Source: Neisseria animaloris (GTDB lineage Bacteria; Pseudomonadota; Gammaproteobacteria; Burkholderiales; Neisseriaceae). From it: a stretch of 64,000 nucleotides of DNA. Each line of letters opens with the position of its first letter. Position 1 is the stretch's first letter. A model generated the notes under the pieces. The model saw nothing but the letters and a program-made list of their open reading frames with translations, was not told the DNA's origin and made no database searches. The DNA lies in contig NZ_LR134440.1 of the NCBI RefSeq assembly GCF_900637855.1, positions 868,001-932,000 of the forward strand, in the 5' to 3' direction. Below are positions 25,598-35,681 of the stretch, one piece after another. The translations under genes and the position numbers were made by a program.

Positions 25598-27566
25598 CAA
25601 ATTACTGTCTTATTACAATAAAGAGCTGGCCTTCCTGAAAGAAATGGGCAGGGAGTTTGCGCTCAAATATCCCAAAGTGGCTTCCCGACTGGCTTTGGAT
25701 ACTTCCGACATTCCCGACCCTTACGTCGAACGGCTGCTGGAAGGCGTGAGCTTTCTCACCGCCCGCACCCAGCTTAAACTGGATGCGGAATATCCCCGTT
25801 TCGTGCAAAGAATTTTAGAAGTCGTTTACCCCGACTTCATCAACCAAAAACCGACGGCGGCCATTGTCAATTTAGAACCCGCCGGCCAATACAACGCCGA
25901 CGTTATCAATCTGCTGGAGCGCGGCAGAATATTGAGGTCGCTGCCGATTGACGAATTCAAGGTAAGCTGCCCATTTTCGGTAACCAGAACCACCGAAATC
26001 CTGCCGCTGCGTATAGAAAAAGCCAAATATACCGATTCGCTCGGCTATTTGCCGGGTACGCTTCCCATGCTCAAACCCTCTTCCGGCAAAAAAGTGCAAT
26101 CCGCCCTACGCTTGGATTTCTCGCTCAGCGTGCCCGGGGCGTGTTCGGAAATGCTGCCGGACACATTGCCTGTGTTTTTAGGCACGGAGCTTTCCAAGTC
26201 GTCTTCTTTGCTGTTCCTGCTGGCTTCCGAATGCGTGGGCGTAGTCTGCCACAGTTATGAAAACCCCAAACAATGGCACTACCTGCTGCCGTCCAAACCG
26301 GAACACAGCGGATTTAGCGAAGACGAAGCCTTGTCTTTCAATCTGGACAAATCAGTCAGCGCGTTTCGGATTCTTCAGGAATATGCGCGGTTACCGGAAA
26401 AATTCCTGTTTATTGCCCAAAAAGATATCAAGCAAGCTGTCCGGCAGGCCGAAAAAGAAGGTCATCTGCCCAAAGTGCCCGAACAGCTGGAAGAAATTGT
26501 GAGCGATAAGGGCATCAATAAGAAAATCATCACTTACCGCAAACGCTATTTCAGCCTGTCATTTTTGTTCAGCCACAAAATACCCGAGCTGACGGAGCTG
26601 GTCGGCGTGGAAGATTTTTCCGTAAACGCCGTGCCGGTGGTAAATCTATTCAGGAAAAAGAGCGCGCGCTTCCCCGTGAACATTCAAGATCGGGAACACC
26701 ATGTCGTTATCGACCGCACCCAGCCGCTGAATTACGAAGTCCACTCTATCGAGCAGGTAAAAGGCTTCGACACCAACAACCGCCAAACCGTGGTTTTTTC
26801 GCCGATGTACAAAGCGCCGGATATGGGTTTGTTTCCTGAAGCGCAAACCCAACACGCTTATTTTTCGGCACGGCGGGCAGACAGGATGCCGTCTGAAAAT
26901 GCCGTTAAAAACGGTTTCCGTTCTTCCTATCTGGGTAGCGAAGTGTTTTTGTCGCTGGCCGACAATAAAGACTACGCCTTCAATTCAGGCATCCAGCACC
27001 TTTCCGTCGATGCTTGGTGTACCAGCAGGGATTTGCCGCTGATGATGCCGCGCGACGGCGAGTCGGATTTTCTGATCGAAGGCTTTTTGCCGGTCAGCTC
27101 GATCAAACTGATTTCGAAGCTGACGCGGCCTCAGGCAGCGGTGAGCGAAGACAGAACGCTTTGGCCGTTTTTAAACCAATTGAGCCTGAACTATCTGTCG
27201 CTGCTGAACACCGACCAAGAAGATGCCCCCGTTACCTTGAAAGAATTATTGATGGTGTTTGTTTCTTCTGAAAACGATTTGCTGAAGAAACAGATCGAGT
27301 CGATCACGCGGGTGGACACCGCCGTCGTAAATAAAGTGGTTCGCCATCACGGCACCGCTGCTCCCGTGCGCGGCATCAAAATCACCGTTACGCTCGACGA
27401 CGCACAATTGGGCGGCATCCATCCCTTCCTGTTCGGCTCGGTTTTAAACCATTACTTCCGGCGCTTGGTGTCGATCAACTCATTCATACAACTGCAAATC
27501 GACACGCTCCAACAAGGGCATGTGGCCACGTGGCCGACCGCGGTTGGAGAAAGGGTGATCATATGA
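25590..27566 (+). CDS. tssF: T6SS baseplate protein TssF
   Basis: A 658-aa TssF (VasA/ImpG) baseplate subunit, somewhat longer than the usual ~600. The opening LLSYYNKELAFLKEMGREFALKYPKVASRL is diagnostic. The start is GTG 25590, with GAAGGGGG upstream and overlap with tssE. It ends by an ATGA overlap with tssG; TssF and TssG form one wedge complex, so coupling makes sense. Confidence 0.96.
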   Translation: MNNKLLSYYNKELAFLKEMGREFALKYPKVASRLALDTSDIPDPYVERLLEGVSFLTARTQLKLDAEYPRFVQRILEVVYPDFINQKPTAAIVNLEPAGQYNADVINLLERGRILRSLPIDEFKVSCPFSVTRTTEILPLRIEKAKYTDSLGYLPGTLPMLKPSSGKKVQSALRLDFSLSVPGACSEMLPDTLPVFLGTELSKSSSLLFLLASECVGVVCHSYENPKQWHYLLPSKPEHSGFSEDEALSFNLDKSVSAFRILQEYARLPEKFLFIAQKDIKQAVRQAEKEGHLPKVPEQLEEIVSDKGINKKIITYRKRYFSLSFLFSHKIPELTELVGVEDFSVNAVPVVNLFRKKSARFPVNIQDREHHVVIDRTQPLNYEVHSIEQVKGFDTNNRQTVVFSPMYKAPDMGLFPEAQTQHAYFSARRADRMPSENAVKNGFRSSYLGSEVFLSLADNKDYAFNSGIQHLSVDAWCTSRDLPLMMPRDGESDFLIEGFLPVSSIKLISKLTRPQAAVSEDRTLWPFLNQLSLNYLSLLNTDQEDAPVTLKELLMVFVSSENDLLKKQIESITRVDTAVVNKVVRHHGTAAPVRGIKITVTLDDAQLGGIHPFLFGSVLNHYFRRLVSINSFIQLQIDTLQQGHVATWPTAVGERVII

Positions 27567-28603
27567 GTCCGGTTAACGTGCAAACAGATTTCGGCGACCC
27601 GCTGGACGATGCTTGGGATGAAAAACTCACCGGCTTTTTAAACAAAGTCGCTTCCCAACCGTATAAATATGACTACTTTGCACTCTTGCGCCAGCTTGAG
27701 TCGGTTAAGTTTGTTACCGGCGGCAAAATGTTGGGCAAAGCCGTCAGCCCGAAAATGGAAAAAATCAGAATCCGCCAAGAGCCTTCGCTTATATTTTCCC
27801 CGCGCAACATCCAATCGGTAACGCTGTCGCCCCATTATGCGGAAATTTCCATCAACGGCTTCGGTTTGTTCGGCCCTTCCGGCCCCCTGCCCCTGCATTT
27901 GACCGAATATGCCTACGAGCGCCAACACCAGCACGGCGACCGCACATGGACGGGCTTTGCCAATATGCTGCAACACCGTTTGGCGGTGTTGTTTTACCGG
28001 GCATGGGCCAACGCACAGAGCATTACTTCTTTAGACAAAAACGCCGACGACCGCTTCGGCAGATACATCGCCTGTTTCAACGGTCTGAACACCCCGCCCA
28101 TACACAACGAAGGCTTGATTCACGAATTTGCCAAGCGTTATTTTGCCGGTTTGCTGATGAAGCAAAGTCGTTCCGCCGCCAACCTGCAACAGTTGCTCAA
28201 CCGCTATTTCAAAGCGCCCGTTACCATTCAAACCAATGTCGGATACTGGGTTGAAGTTGCCGAGGAAAAAACGCAAATCGGCGCAACAGGCGGCTATACG
28301 CTGGGAGAAGGTTTGCTGCTGGGCGACAAACTTTACGATGTTCAAAGCAAATTCCGCATCATCATCGGCCCGCTTACTTTGCCGGCCTACCGGTCGTTTT
28401 TTAAAGACGGCACCAACACCGCCCGCCTGCGGGAATGGGTGCGCCTGTTTGCCACAGACGAATACGAATGGGACATACAGCCCGTTTTGATGCAAAAAGA
28501 AGTTCCCCCGATGGATTTGGGCGGGCAAACCCAGCTCGGCTTATCAACTTGGCTGGGCAATGTTTCCCGCGACGCTGAAGACTTAATCGTCAGCAACCGT
28601 TAA
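27563..28603 (+). CDS. tssG: T6SS baseplate protein TssG
   Basis: A 346-aa TssG (VasB/ImpH) protein. ATG 27563 overlaps the tssF stop (ATGA) and has GGAGAAAGG ahead of it; an upstream in-frame start at 27530 is inside tssF. Family stretches include YDYFALLRQLE, GFGLFGPSGPLPLHLTEYA, and FAKRYFAGLLMKQSRSAANL. It is the TssF partner in the baseplate wedge. Confidence 0.95.
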   Translation: MSPVNVQTDFGDPLDDAWDEKLTGFLNKVASQPYKYDYFALLRQLESVKFVTGGKMLGKAVSPKMEKIRIRQEPSLIFSPRNIQSVTLSPHYAEISINGFGLFGPSGPLPLHLTEYAYERQHQHGDRTWTGFANMLQHRLAVLFYRAWANAQSITSLDKNADDRFGRYIACFNGLNTPPIHNEGLIHEFAKRYFAGLLMKQSRSAANLQQLLNRYFKAPVTIQTNVGYWVEVAEEKTQIGATGGYTLGEGLLLGDKLYDVQSKFRIIIGPLTLPAYRSFFKDGTNTARLREWVRLFATDEYEWDIQPVLMQKEVPPMDLGGQTQLGLSTWLGNVSRDAEDLIVSNR

Positions 28604-28686
28604 ACGGCTTTTTCAGACGGCTTCATCCTGATAAAAGCCTCTTATATAAACCGTTTTGGACATGTTGGATTATTTAAGGAAATCTT

Positions 28687-31359
28687 ATGTCAGACATCAG
28701 CCGCAGCGTATTATTCGGTAAGTTGAATACTACCTTATACAAAACTCTGGAAAATGCCTACACGTTCTGCCGCCTTCGGGAAAACAGCTACGTCGAGCTG
28801 GTACATTGGCTCCATTCCCTGCTGCAAACCGAAAAAACCGACATTTTCTGCCTGATAAACCGTTTCAATTTAGACGAAGCGAAAGTACGCAAAGACGTAT
28901 TGGCCGCCGTGGAAAAACTGCCTGCCGGCGCCACCGCCGTTATCGATTTTTCCGAGCATATCCAAACCCTTGTCGAACAAACTTGGACATACAGCTCGCT
29001 GAAATTCGGCACCGACAAAATCCGCACGGCACATATTTTCTACACCATGCTGCAAAATAAAACCTTGCAGGGCATCTTGGCCAACATTTCATCGGAATTC
29101 CTCAAAATCAAACCCGAAACGCTGGCGGACGACATCATCGCCATTACCGCCGGTTCGGAAGAAAATCTCGATGCCGCTAAAAACGCCTTGTCTTCGGAAC
29201 CTACCGCCACCCATAAAGAAAGCGCGTTGGCCAAATACGGCAGCAACCTTACCGAAAAAGCCCAAAACGGCGAAATAGACCCGCTCACAGGCCGTGATGC
29301 CGAAATCAGACAAATCATCGACATCCTGATGCGCCGCCGTCAAAACAACCCGATTCTCACGGGCGAAGCCGGTGTCGGCAAAACCGCCGTGGTCGAGGCG
29401 TTGGCCTTGCGCTTGGCCGCAGGCGACGTGCCGCCCGGATTGCAAAACGTGCAGTTAATCCTGCTGGACATCGGCCTGCTTAAAGCCGGTGCCAGCATCA
29501 GCGGCGAATTTGAATCGCGGCTCAGAGCGGTGATGGACGAAGTCGAATCCAGCCCCACACCGATTGTGCTGTTTATTGACGAAATCCATACCTTAATCGG
29601 CGCGGGCGGTGCAGCCGGCACGGGCGATGCCGCCAACCTGCTCAAACCCGCGTTGGCCCGCGGCAAACTGCGCACCATCGGCGCAACAACATGGGCGGAA
29701 TACAAAAAATATTTTGAAAAAGACCCCGCCCTTACCCGCCGTTTCCAAGTCGTGCAGGTAGACGAACCCGACGAAGAAAAAGCCGTCAACATGCTCAGAG
29801 CGTTGAACGCCTCGCTGGAAAAACACCACAATGTGATCATTCTCGACGAAGCCATTCAGGCGGCCGTGAAACTTTCCCACCGCTATATTCCCGCACGCCA
29901 ACTGCCTGATAAAGCCGTCGGCCTGATTGATACCGCCTGCGCGCGCGTTGCCGTCAGCCAGCACGCCGTACCGGGCAGCATCGAATACCTACAAAAAAAA
30001 TCCGAAGCATTAAAGCTCGAACAAGCCCATCTGGAACGTGAGAAAAAGCTCAGTTTCGATTCCGAAGAACGGATGGCGAATATCGGCAAAGAACTGGCCG
30101 AAGTTGAAGGCCGTCTGAAAGAATTGGAAGAACGATGGCAAACAGAAACCGGCTTGGTTACCGAGCTGTTGGCCGTACGCGAACAAATCATGCAGGCAGG
30201 GCAAGAAACTGCCGATGATGAAAGCAAGCAGTTGTACGCACACCAAAAAGAACTGGTCGACAAACTGAAAGAACTGCAAGGCATCCAACCGCTGGTGATG
30301 CCGTTGGTCGACAGCCGCACGATTGCCGACGTGGTGGCCGGCTGGACGGGCATTCCCGTCGGCAAAATGATGAAAGACGAAGTCGAGGCCGTATTGCAAC
30401 TGGCCGACACTTTAAACAAACGCATCATCGGCCAACGCCACGGCTTGGATGCGATTGCCCGCCGCATTCAAACCTCGCGCGCCAATCTCGACAACCCCAA
30501 CAAACCCATCGGCGTTTTCATGCTGGCCGGCCCTTCCGGTGTGGGTAAAACCGAAACCGCGCTGGCTCTGGCCGACACTTTGTACGGCGGCGAGCAAAAC
30601 GTGATTACCATCAACATGAGCGAATATCAGGAAGCGCACACCGTATCCACCCTGAAAGGCGCACCGCCGGGATATGTCGGTTACGGTGAAGGCGGCGTGC
30701 TGACCGAAGCCGTGCGCCGCAAACCGTATAGCGTTATCCTGCTCGACGAAGTGGAAAAAGCGCACCCCGACGTGCATGAAATCTTTTTCCAAGTATTCGA
30801 CAAGGGCTGGATGGAAGACGGCGAAGGCCGCTACATCGACTTCAAAAACACCATCATCATCCTCACCACCAACGTCGGTACGGATTTGATTATGGACATG
30901 TGCGACGACCCCGACATGCTGCCGACTCCGGAAGGCTTGGCCAAAGCCTTGCGCACGCCCATGCTGAAAGTTTTCCCCACCGCCCTGCTGGGCCGCATGC
31001 AGGTTATCCCCTACTATCCGCTATCCGACGATATGCTCGCGAAAATCGTTGAATTGCAATTGGGCCGTATCGTGAAACGGATCAAAGACAACCACAACAT
31101 CGACCTCACTTACTCGCCCGAAGTGCCGAAGCTGATTACCTCGCGCTGCACCGAAGTCGAATCGGGCGGCCGCATGATCGATGCGATTCTCACCAATACC
31201 GTTCTGCCGCAAATCAGCCGCGAACTGCTCACTTGTGCAACGCAAGGCAAACAGGTTTCGGCGGTAAGCATCGGCGTGGCGGATCATGATTTTACCTACG
31301 ACTACCGCATGAAAAAGCAAGCGGCAGCAAAGCCTAAAAAGCAAGCGGCACGCAAGTAA
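28687..31359 (+). CDS. clpV: T6SS sheath-recycling ATPase ClpV (TssH)
   Basis: An 890-aa Hsp100/ClpB-type ATPase that disassembles contracted TssBC sheath. It has an N-terminal domain (1-~165) unlike ClpB, Walker A boxes GEAGVGKT (226-233) and GPSGVGKT (~615-622), an intervening coiled-coil middle region (~420-530) and a lysine/alanine-rich tail. AAGGAAA precedes ATG 28687. It is the last gene of the operon, closed by the hairpin at 31399-31448. Confidence 0.95.
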   Translation: MSDISRSVLFGKLNTTLYKTLENAYTFCRLRENSYVELVHWLHSLLQTEKTDIFCLINRFNLDEAKVRKDVLAAVEKLPAGATAVIDFSEHIQTLVEQTWTYSSLKFGTDKIRTAHIFYTMLQNKTLQGILANISSEFLKIKPETLADDIIAITAGSEENLDAAKNALSSEPTATHKESALAKYGSNLTEKAQNGEIDPLTGRDAEIRQIIDILMRRRQNNPILTGEAGVGKTAVVEALALRLAAGDVPPGLQNVQLILLDIGLLKAGASISGEFESRLRAVMDEVESSPTPIVLFIDEIHTLIGAGGAAGTGDAANLLKPALARGKLRTIGATTWAEYKKYFEKDPALTRRFQVVQVDEPDEEKAVNMLRALNASLEKHHNVIILDEAIQAAVKLSHRYIPARQLPDKAVGLIDTACARVAVSQHAVPGSIEYLQKKSEALKLEQAHLEREKKLSFDSEERMANIGKELAEVEGRLKELEERWQTETGLVTELLAVREQIMQAGQETADDESKQLYAHQKELVDKLKELQGIQPLVMPLVDSRTIADVVAGWTGIPVGKMMKDEVEAVLQLADTLNKRIIGQRHGLDAIARRIQTSRANLDNPNKPIGVFMLAGPSGVGKTETALALADTLYGGEQNVITINMSEYQEAHTVSTLKGAPPGYVGYGEGGVLTEAVRRKPYSVILLDEVEKAHPDVHEIFFQVFDKGWMEDGEGRYIDFKNTIIILTTNVGTDLIMDMCDDPDMLPTPEGLAKALRTPMLKVFPTALLGRMQVIPYYPLSDDMLAKIVELQLGRIVKRIKDNHNIDLTYSPEVPKLITSRCTEVESGGRMIDAILTNTVLPQISRELLTCATQGKQVSAVSIGVADHDFTYDYRMKKQAAAKPKKQAARK

Positions 31360-31398
31360 GCCGACGGTAACGGCAAAAGTGCTGCAAACTCAAAAATA

Positions 31399-31448
31399 AG
31401 GCCGTCTGAAAAGCATTCCGGAATTAACAAATGCTTTTCAAACGGCCT
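31399..31448. terminator. DUS-type bidirectional terminator (clpV / clpP)
   Basis: AGGCCGTCTGAAAAGCATT pairs with AATGCTTTTCAAACGGCCT, followed by a T-run. It lies between the convergent clpV and clpP genes and can serve both. Confidence 0.8.
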
Positions 31449-31481
31449 TTTATAGCAAACAGGCTTATCTTTGCAACCTTA

Positions 31482-32105
31482 TCAGATTTTAATGCTTTCT
31501 CTGTTCGCCAACACTTGGTCAACCAAACCGTAAGCCTGTGCTTCTTCTGCCGACATATAGTTGTCGCGATCGGTATCGCGCTCCACTTTGGCCAAATCCT
31601 GACCGCTGTGGGCCGCCAGCAAGCGATTTAGTTTGTCTTTCAGTTTCAACAACTCGCGGGCATGGATTTCAATGTCGGAAGCCTGCCCGCCCAAGCCGCC
31701 GCTGATTAAGGGCTGGTGAATCATCACGCGGCTGTTTGGCAAAGCGAAACGCTTGCCTTTGGCACCGGCGGAAAGCAGGAACGCACCCATACTGGCCGCT
31801 TGGCCGAGACATAAAGTCGATACGTCCGGTTTAATGAAATTCATGGTGTCGTAAATCGATAAACCTGCCGACACGGAGCCGCCGGGCGAATTGATATACA
31901 GGAAAATATCTTTGTCGGGATTTTCGCTTTCCAAAAACAATAACTGCGCCACCACCAGATTGGCGCTGTCGTCGTTTACCGGCCCCACCAGAAAAATAAT
32001 GCGTTCTTTCAGTAGGCGGGAGTAAATATCAAACGCCCGCTCGCCGCGCCCGCTTTGCTCGATAACGGTCGGCACCAAATAGCCGTTGCTGATGTCAGGA
32101 ATCAT
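31482..32105 (-). CDS. clpP: ATP-dependent Clp protease proteolytic subunit
   Basis: A 207-aa serine peptidase forming the ClpP tetradecamer. The catalytic triad is intact: S105 (GQAASMGAF), H130 (MIHQPL) and D179 (ERDTDRD), with the same spacing as E. coli. ATG 32105 has GGAGAACAAT upstream; the 13-residue longer frame from 32144 lacks support. Here tig precedes clpP, as in many bacteria, but clpX lies 12 kb away instead of adjacent. Confidence 0.96.
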   Translation of the reverse strand: MIPDISNGYLVPTVIEQSGRGERAFDIYSRLLKERIIFLVGPVNDDSANLVVAQLLFLESENPDKDIFLYINSPGGSVSAGLSIYDTMNFIKPDVSTLCLGQAASMGAFLLSAGAKGKRFALPNSRVMIHQPLISGGLGGQASDIEIHARELLKLKDKLNRLLAAHSGQDLAKVERDTDRDNYMSAEEAQAYGLVDQVLANRESIKI

Positions 32106-32198
32106 ATTGTTCTCCTTTTCAGGATAGTCAGTAAAAAGCACCAAAGCGCGGAAGGCAGCTTCGGTGCTTATTCAATTAGCCGAATTTTTCAGGCGGCC

Positions 32199-33509
32199 TT
32201 AGGCTTGTGCGCCCATTACTTCGTCAAACGACAATACTTTTTCGTTCACTTTGGCTTTGCCCAATACGAACTCAACCACATTGGCTTCAACAGCCAGAGA
32301 AGTCGGGCCTTGCAAACGTTGACGGTCGGCAAAATACCAGTCAACTACTTCTTGCGGATCTTCGTAGCTTTCGGCAAAGTCATTAACGATGGCTTTGATT
32401 TGCTCTTCGGTTGGTTCCAATTTGTTTTCGTCAACCAGTTGGGCCAGAATCAAGCCCAAAGCCACACGGCGTTCCGCTTGCTCGTTGAACATATCGGCAG
32501 GCAGATCCAAGTTTGCCGCATCTGCCATGCCTTGGTTCACAAAGTTTTGCTTCATCTCGGCAGCCAAACGGGCTGCTTCTTCGGCAACCAATACTTTCGG
32601 CAATTGGATGTCGGTTACTTTCAGCAAGGCTTCCATCACTGCTTCTTTAGTTTGGTCTTTAGTGCGGCGCACCACTTCGCGGGCTACGTTTTTCTTCACT
32701 TCTTCGCGCATTTTGGCTACGTCGCCGTCTTCAATGCCTAACGCTTTGGCAAATTGTCCGTCCACTTCCGGCAGAATCGCTTCGGAAACGTTTCTTACGC
32801 TGATAGTGAATACGGCGGTTTTGCCGGCTACGTCTTTACCGTGGTAGTCTTCAGGGAAATTGACTTCGACTTCTTTGCTTTCGCCTTCTTTCAAGCCCAG
32901 CACGCCGGCTTCGAATTCGGGCAGCATTTGACCGTTGCCCAATACGAACGGATAGTTTTTAGCACTGCCGCCGTCGAAAGCAACACCGTCGATTTTGCCT
33001 TCAAAATCAATAATCACACGGTCGCCGTTTTGGGCTTCGCGTTCAACGTGGTTGAAACGGGTGCGTTGTTTGCGCAGGATTTCAATGGTTTTGTCCACTT
33101 CGGCATCGCCCACTTCGGCGGTTACTTTTTCGATTTCCTGTGCAGACAAATCACCTACTTTTACTTCAGGGAACACTTCGAACAGGGCGGCCACTTTGAA
33201 AGAATCTTTGTCTTCTTGCTCTTCCACGCCTTCAAAGCGGGGCATACCGGCTACTTTCAGGTTTTGGGCCACGGCAACATCGTAGAACGCTTTTTGAACC
33301 AGCTCGTTCATCACATCGTTTTGCACGCTTGAGCCGTACATAGAAGCAACCATTTTCAGCGGTGCCTTACCCGGACGGAAACCGTCGATTTTCACGCGGC
33401 GTTGGGTTTGCTGCAAGCGTTTGTCGGTTTCTGCGTTAATTTCGTTCCACGGCAGAGACAACACTACTTTGCGTTCCAGATTTTCTAAATTTTCTACAGT
33501 TACGCTCAT
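32199..33509 (-). CDS. tig: Trigger factor chaperone
   Basis: A 436-aa ribosome-bound chaperone and peptidyl-prolyl isomerase. The ribosome-binding signature GFRPGKAP lies at 43-50, the FKBP-type domain around 150-245 (GDRVIIDFEGKIDGVAFDGG) and a helical C-terminal domain after it. It ends AQA with a TAA immediately before a variant DUS (AGGCCGCCTGAA, 32189 area). It is probably co-transcribed with clpP 93 bases downstream. Confidence 0.96.
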   Translation of the reverse strand: MSVTVENLENLERKVVLSLPWNEINAETDKRLQQTQRRVKIDGFRPGKAPLKMVASMYGSSVQNDVMNELVQKAFYDVAVAQNLKVAGMPRFEGVEEQEDKDSFKVAALFEVFPEVKVGDLSAQEIEKVTAEVGDAEVDKTIEILRKQRTRFNHVEREAQNGDRVIIDFEGKIDGVAFDGGSAKNYPFVLGNGQMLPEFEAGVLGLKEGESKEVEVNFPEDYHGKDVAGKTAVFTISVRNVSEAILPEVDGQFAKALGIEDGDVAKMREEVKKNVAREVVRRTKDQTKEAVMEALLKVTDIQLPKVLVAEEAARLAAEMKQNFVNQGMADAANLDLPADMFNEQAERRVALGLILAQLVDENKLEPTEEQIKAIVNDFAESYEDPQEVVDWYFADRQRLQGPTSLAVEANVVEFVLGKAKVNEKVLSFDEVMGAQA

Positions 33510-33720
33510 CGTAAGCCCTTAAATTTTCTCGTGTTAATCAATGAAACGGGCATCATGCCCGTTTTGTTATGCTGCCCCTGCAATCAGGGGGTAAAAATTC
33601 AGACGGCGAGTATATCACAATGCCGCCACAAAATATATTGCCCTGAGATTTTGCATTAACGCGGCGGAATAGACTGCGGCGCGTTTTTTACGCAATAAAA
33701 ATGCCGTTTGCACATCGTTC

Positions 33721-33763
33721 AGGCCGTCTGAAAACGGCTTGGCGTTTGTTTTTCAGACGGCCT
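33721..33763. terminator. DUS-type hairpin overlapping the end of the DUF1853 gene
   Basis: AGGCCGTCTGAAAA at 33721 and its complement ending at 33763 form a stem with a G/T-rich loop. The right arm lies inside the coding sequence of the minus-strand gene and provides its stop codon. Confidence 0.7.
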
Positions 33764-34622
33764 CCGCTTTCATGACCCGCTTTACTTCATGCCACCAACC
33801 GTCGGGACGCTGTTCCAAAACCGCAACGACGCCGCTGTCGGTTTTCCGAATATTTTCCGCATTTTGCGTTTCGGCCGAATCCATTCTGGCCGGTGCAAGC
33901 AGGTTCATGCGGGGCAATAGGCAATAGCGGCGGTTGAGGCCGTCTGAAAAATTGTATTCGGCCCAATCAGCGATATACGAACCGTGCCAACCGTAAGGAT
34001 TCAGCGGGGCTTCGTGCAGCGGCTGCGGCTGCGCGGAAAAGCCGACACCGCGCACAATTGAAACCGCTTTAATCCGTTGCGGCTCCAACCCCAACGCTTC
34101 CGACGCTTCCCGCCCCGCTTCACTTTGCAGCAGGGCAAGCTGTTGCGGGAGCTTGGCCGCTTTGTTCTGCAAGCGGTCTTGACGGTTCAGCCCCACCATT
34201 TCAGACGGCCTCCCTGATGCGCAACCGTAATATTTGCAGGTTAATTCGATGTGGTAAGTACGGCCGTTCAAGACGGCGATAAAATCTGCCGCCCCCGCGG
34301 TCTGCCCATCGGCACGACTAACTGCCACATTCTGCCCAAGCAGTGAAGCATGCGGGGCGGTTGACAGCCAAAATGCGAGCAGATGTTCGGCATACAATCC
34401 CAAACGGTGGCCGAACGGTTGTTTGTCGGCCAGATATTGCTGCAATGCTTCGGAGCGGTCGTCCAAATCGAGCAGGTAACGGAAGCCCGTTTCCCCCAAC
34501 AATTCGCGCACGGGCAGTTCGCAGCCGCTGTGCCACAAGGCCGGCGCGGTGAGAACGGAGGCTAAATCGCGGACGTTGGGGTCGGTTAAACGCCACCATA
34601 AGGCATCGAGTGCGTAGTTCAT
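33753..34622 (-). CDS. DUF1853 family protein
   Basis: A 289-aa protein of unknown function. The opening YALDALWWRLTDPNVRDLASVLTAPALW and the central YHIELTCKYYG match the DUF1853 family as I know it; HIELTCKYY and the ADFIAVL strand hint at a PD-(D/E)XK-like nuclease fold, which is only a suggestion. The last codons GAG GCC GTC TGA are a DUS, so the stop codon is part of the uptake sequence. Another DUS is in the gene near 33940 and one near 34200. Confidence 0.8.
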   Translation of the reverse strand: MNYALDALWWRLTDPNVRDLASVLTAPALWHSGCELPVRELLGETGFRYLLDLDDRSEALQQYLADKQPFGHRLGLYAEHLLAFWLSTAPHASLLGQNVAVSRADGQTAGAADFIAVLNGRTYHIELTCKYYGCASGRPSEMVGLNRQDRLQNKAAKLPQQLALLQSEAGREASEALGLEPQRIKAVSIVRGVGFSAQPQPLHEAPLNPYGWHGSYIADWAEYNFSDGLNRRYCLLPRMNLLAPARMDSAETQNAENIRKTDSGVVAVLEQRPDGWWHEVKRVMKAEAV

Positions 34623-34666
34623 AAATGGAAATGTTTGGAGAGTTGTTTTGTTTTACGGTTATGTCT

Positions 34667-34718
34667 GAGGCCGTCTGAAAACTTTCCGCTTTGCCGGAAC
34701 TTTTTTTCAGACGGCCTC
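34667..34718 (-). terminator. DUS-type terminator after trmJ
   Basis: GAGGCCGTCTGAAA (34667-34680) and TTTCAGACGGCCTC (34705-34718) form a long stem directly after the trmJ stop. Confidence 0.75.
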
Positions 34719-34723
34719 AACGA

Positions 34724-35533
34724 TTAATCTTTCAAATTGCGTTTCACGGTATTCAAAAAGCCGCGCAGGATATCAATGTCTTCGGTTTGCGTATCCGCCC
34801 GCATAAACAGATTCTGCATGCGGCGCATCAGGCGTTCGCTGTTGCGGCGGTTGAAAAAGCCGATGTCGTTCATCACGCTTTCCATATGGCCGACCATACC
34901 GGCAATCTGTTCGTGGGTGGCCGGCCGGGTTTCCTGCTCTAAATGCTTCATCGGCATGTCGGTTTGGCTGAACAGTTCGTAACACACCACCTGCACGGCT
35001 TGCGCGAGGTTGAGCGAGAAATAGTCGGGGTTGCCGTTGATGGTCATCAGGCGGTTGCAGTTTTGCACTTCTTCGATACTCAAGCCGAAAGTTTCGTTGC
35101 CGAACACCAGCGCAACCTGTCGGCCGTCTGAAGCGGCTTGCAGCAATTCGGGCACGAGTTGGCGCGGGGTTTGCAGCGGCGCGGTCAACTCGCGTTTGCG
35201 GCTGGTTAAGGCGCAGCTCAGGGTGGTGTGCGCCAACGCTTCGTCGAGCGTAGCCACGATACGGGCGTTTTCCAACACGTCCGCCGCGCCGGATGCCAGC
35301 ACGAAGCTCTCTTCGGGCAGTTTGAAATCCTGCGGCTTGGCGGCATCGAACAGCGGCGGGTTTTCGGTCATCGGCGTGGCAATCAGCTGCGGCGCAACCA
35401 AAGTCAAACGGTGCAGCCCCATGGTTTTCATGGCACGGGCGGCGGAACCGATATTGGCGGGGTGGCTGGTGCGGGCGAGCACGATATGGATATTGTCGAG
35501 ATAAGCGGGAACGGCGGGCTTGGGATTCATCAT
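34724..35533 (-). CDS. trmJ: tRNA (cytidine/uridine-2'-O-)-methyltransferase TrmJ
   Basis: A 269-aa SpoU/TrmH-family SAM methyltransferase that modifies position 32 of certain tRNAs. The trefoil-knot motifs are visible: NIHIVLARTSHPANIGSAARAMKTMG, VALVFGNETFGLS and YFSLNLAQAVQVVCYE. Start is ATG 35533 or ATG 35530. It is divergent from suhB. Confidence 0.93.
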   Translation of the reverse strand: MMNPKPAVPAYLDNIHIVLARTSHPANIGSAARAMKTMGLHRLTLVAPQLIATPMTENPPLFDAAKPQDFKLPEESFVLASGAADVLENARIVATLDEALAHTTLSCALTSRKRELTAPLQTPRQLVPELLQAASDGRQVALVFGNETFGLSIEEVQNCNRLMTINGNPDYFSLNLAQAVQVVCYELFSQTDMPMKHLEQETRPATHEQIAGMVGHMESVMNDIGFFNRRNSERLMRRMQNLFMRADTQTEDIDILRGFLNTVKRNLKD

Positions 35534-35554
35534 GTTTTATTTTCGGAACAGGGG

Positions 35555-35615
35555 TATAATGTGCGCCTGAATATTTTTCAGACGGCCTCAAGGCCGTCTG
35601 AATGCTCTTTAACAA
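35555..35615 (+). promoter_or_regulatory. suhB leader: promoter, DUS hairpin and boxA-like site
   Basis: TATAAT at 35555-35560 is a likely -10 element for suhB. The leader then holds an inverted DUS pair (35577-35588 and 35591-35602) followed without gap by TGCTCTTTAACAA (35603-35615), an excellent match to boxA of rRNA leaders. In E. coli a boxA in the suhB leader lets the Nus complex, of which SuhB is a part, repress suhB. The match here suggests the same feedback; function is inferred. Confidence 0.65.
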
Positions 35616-35681
35616 CATTGGAAACAGCGTAAACGCAGCGTTTTACGTTTTGCCTTATTGTACCCGATTAGAAAGAATGCC

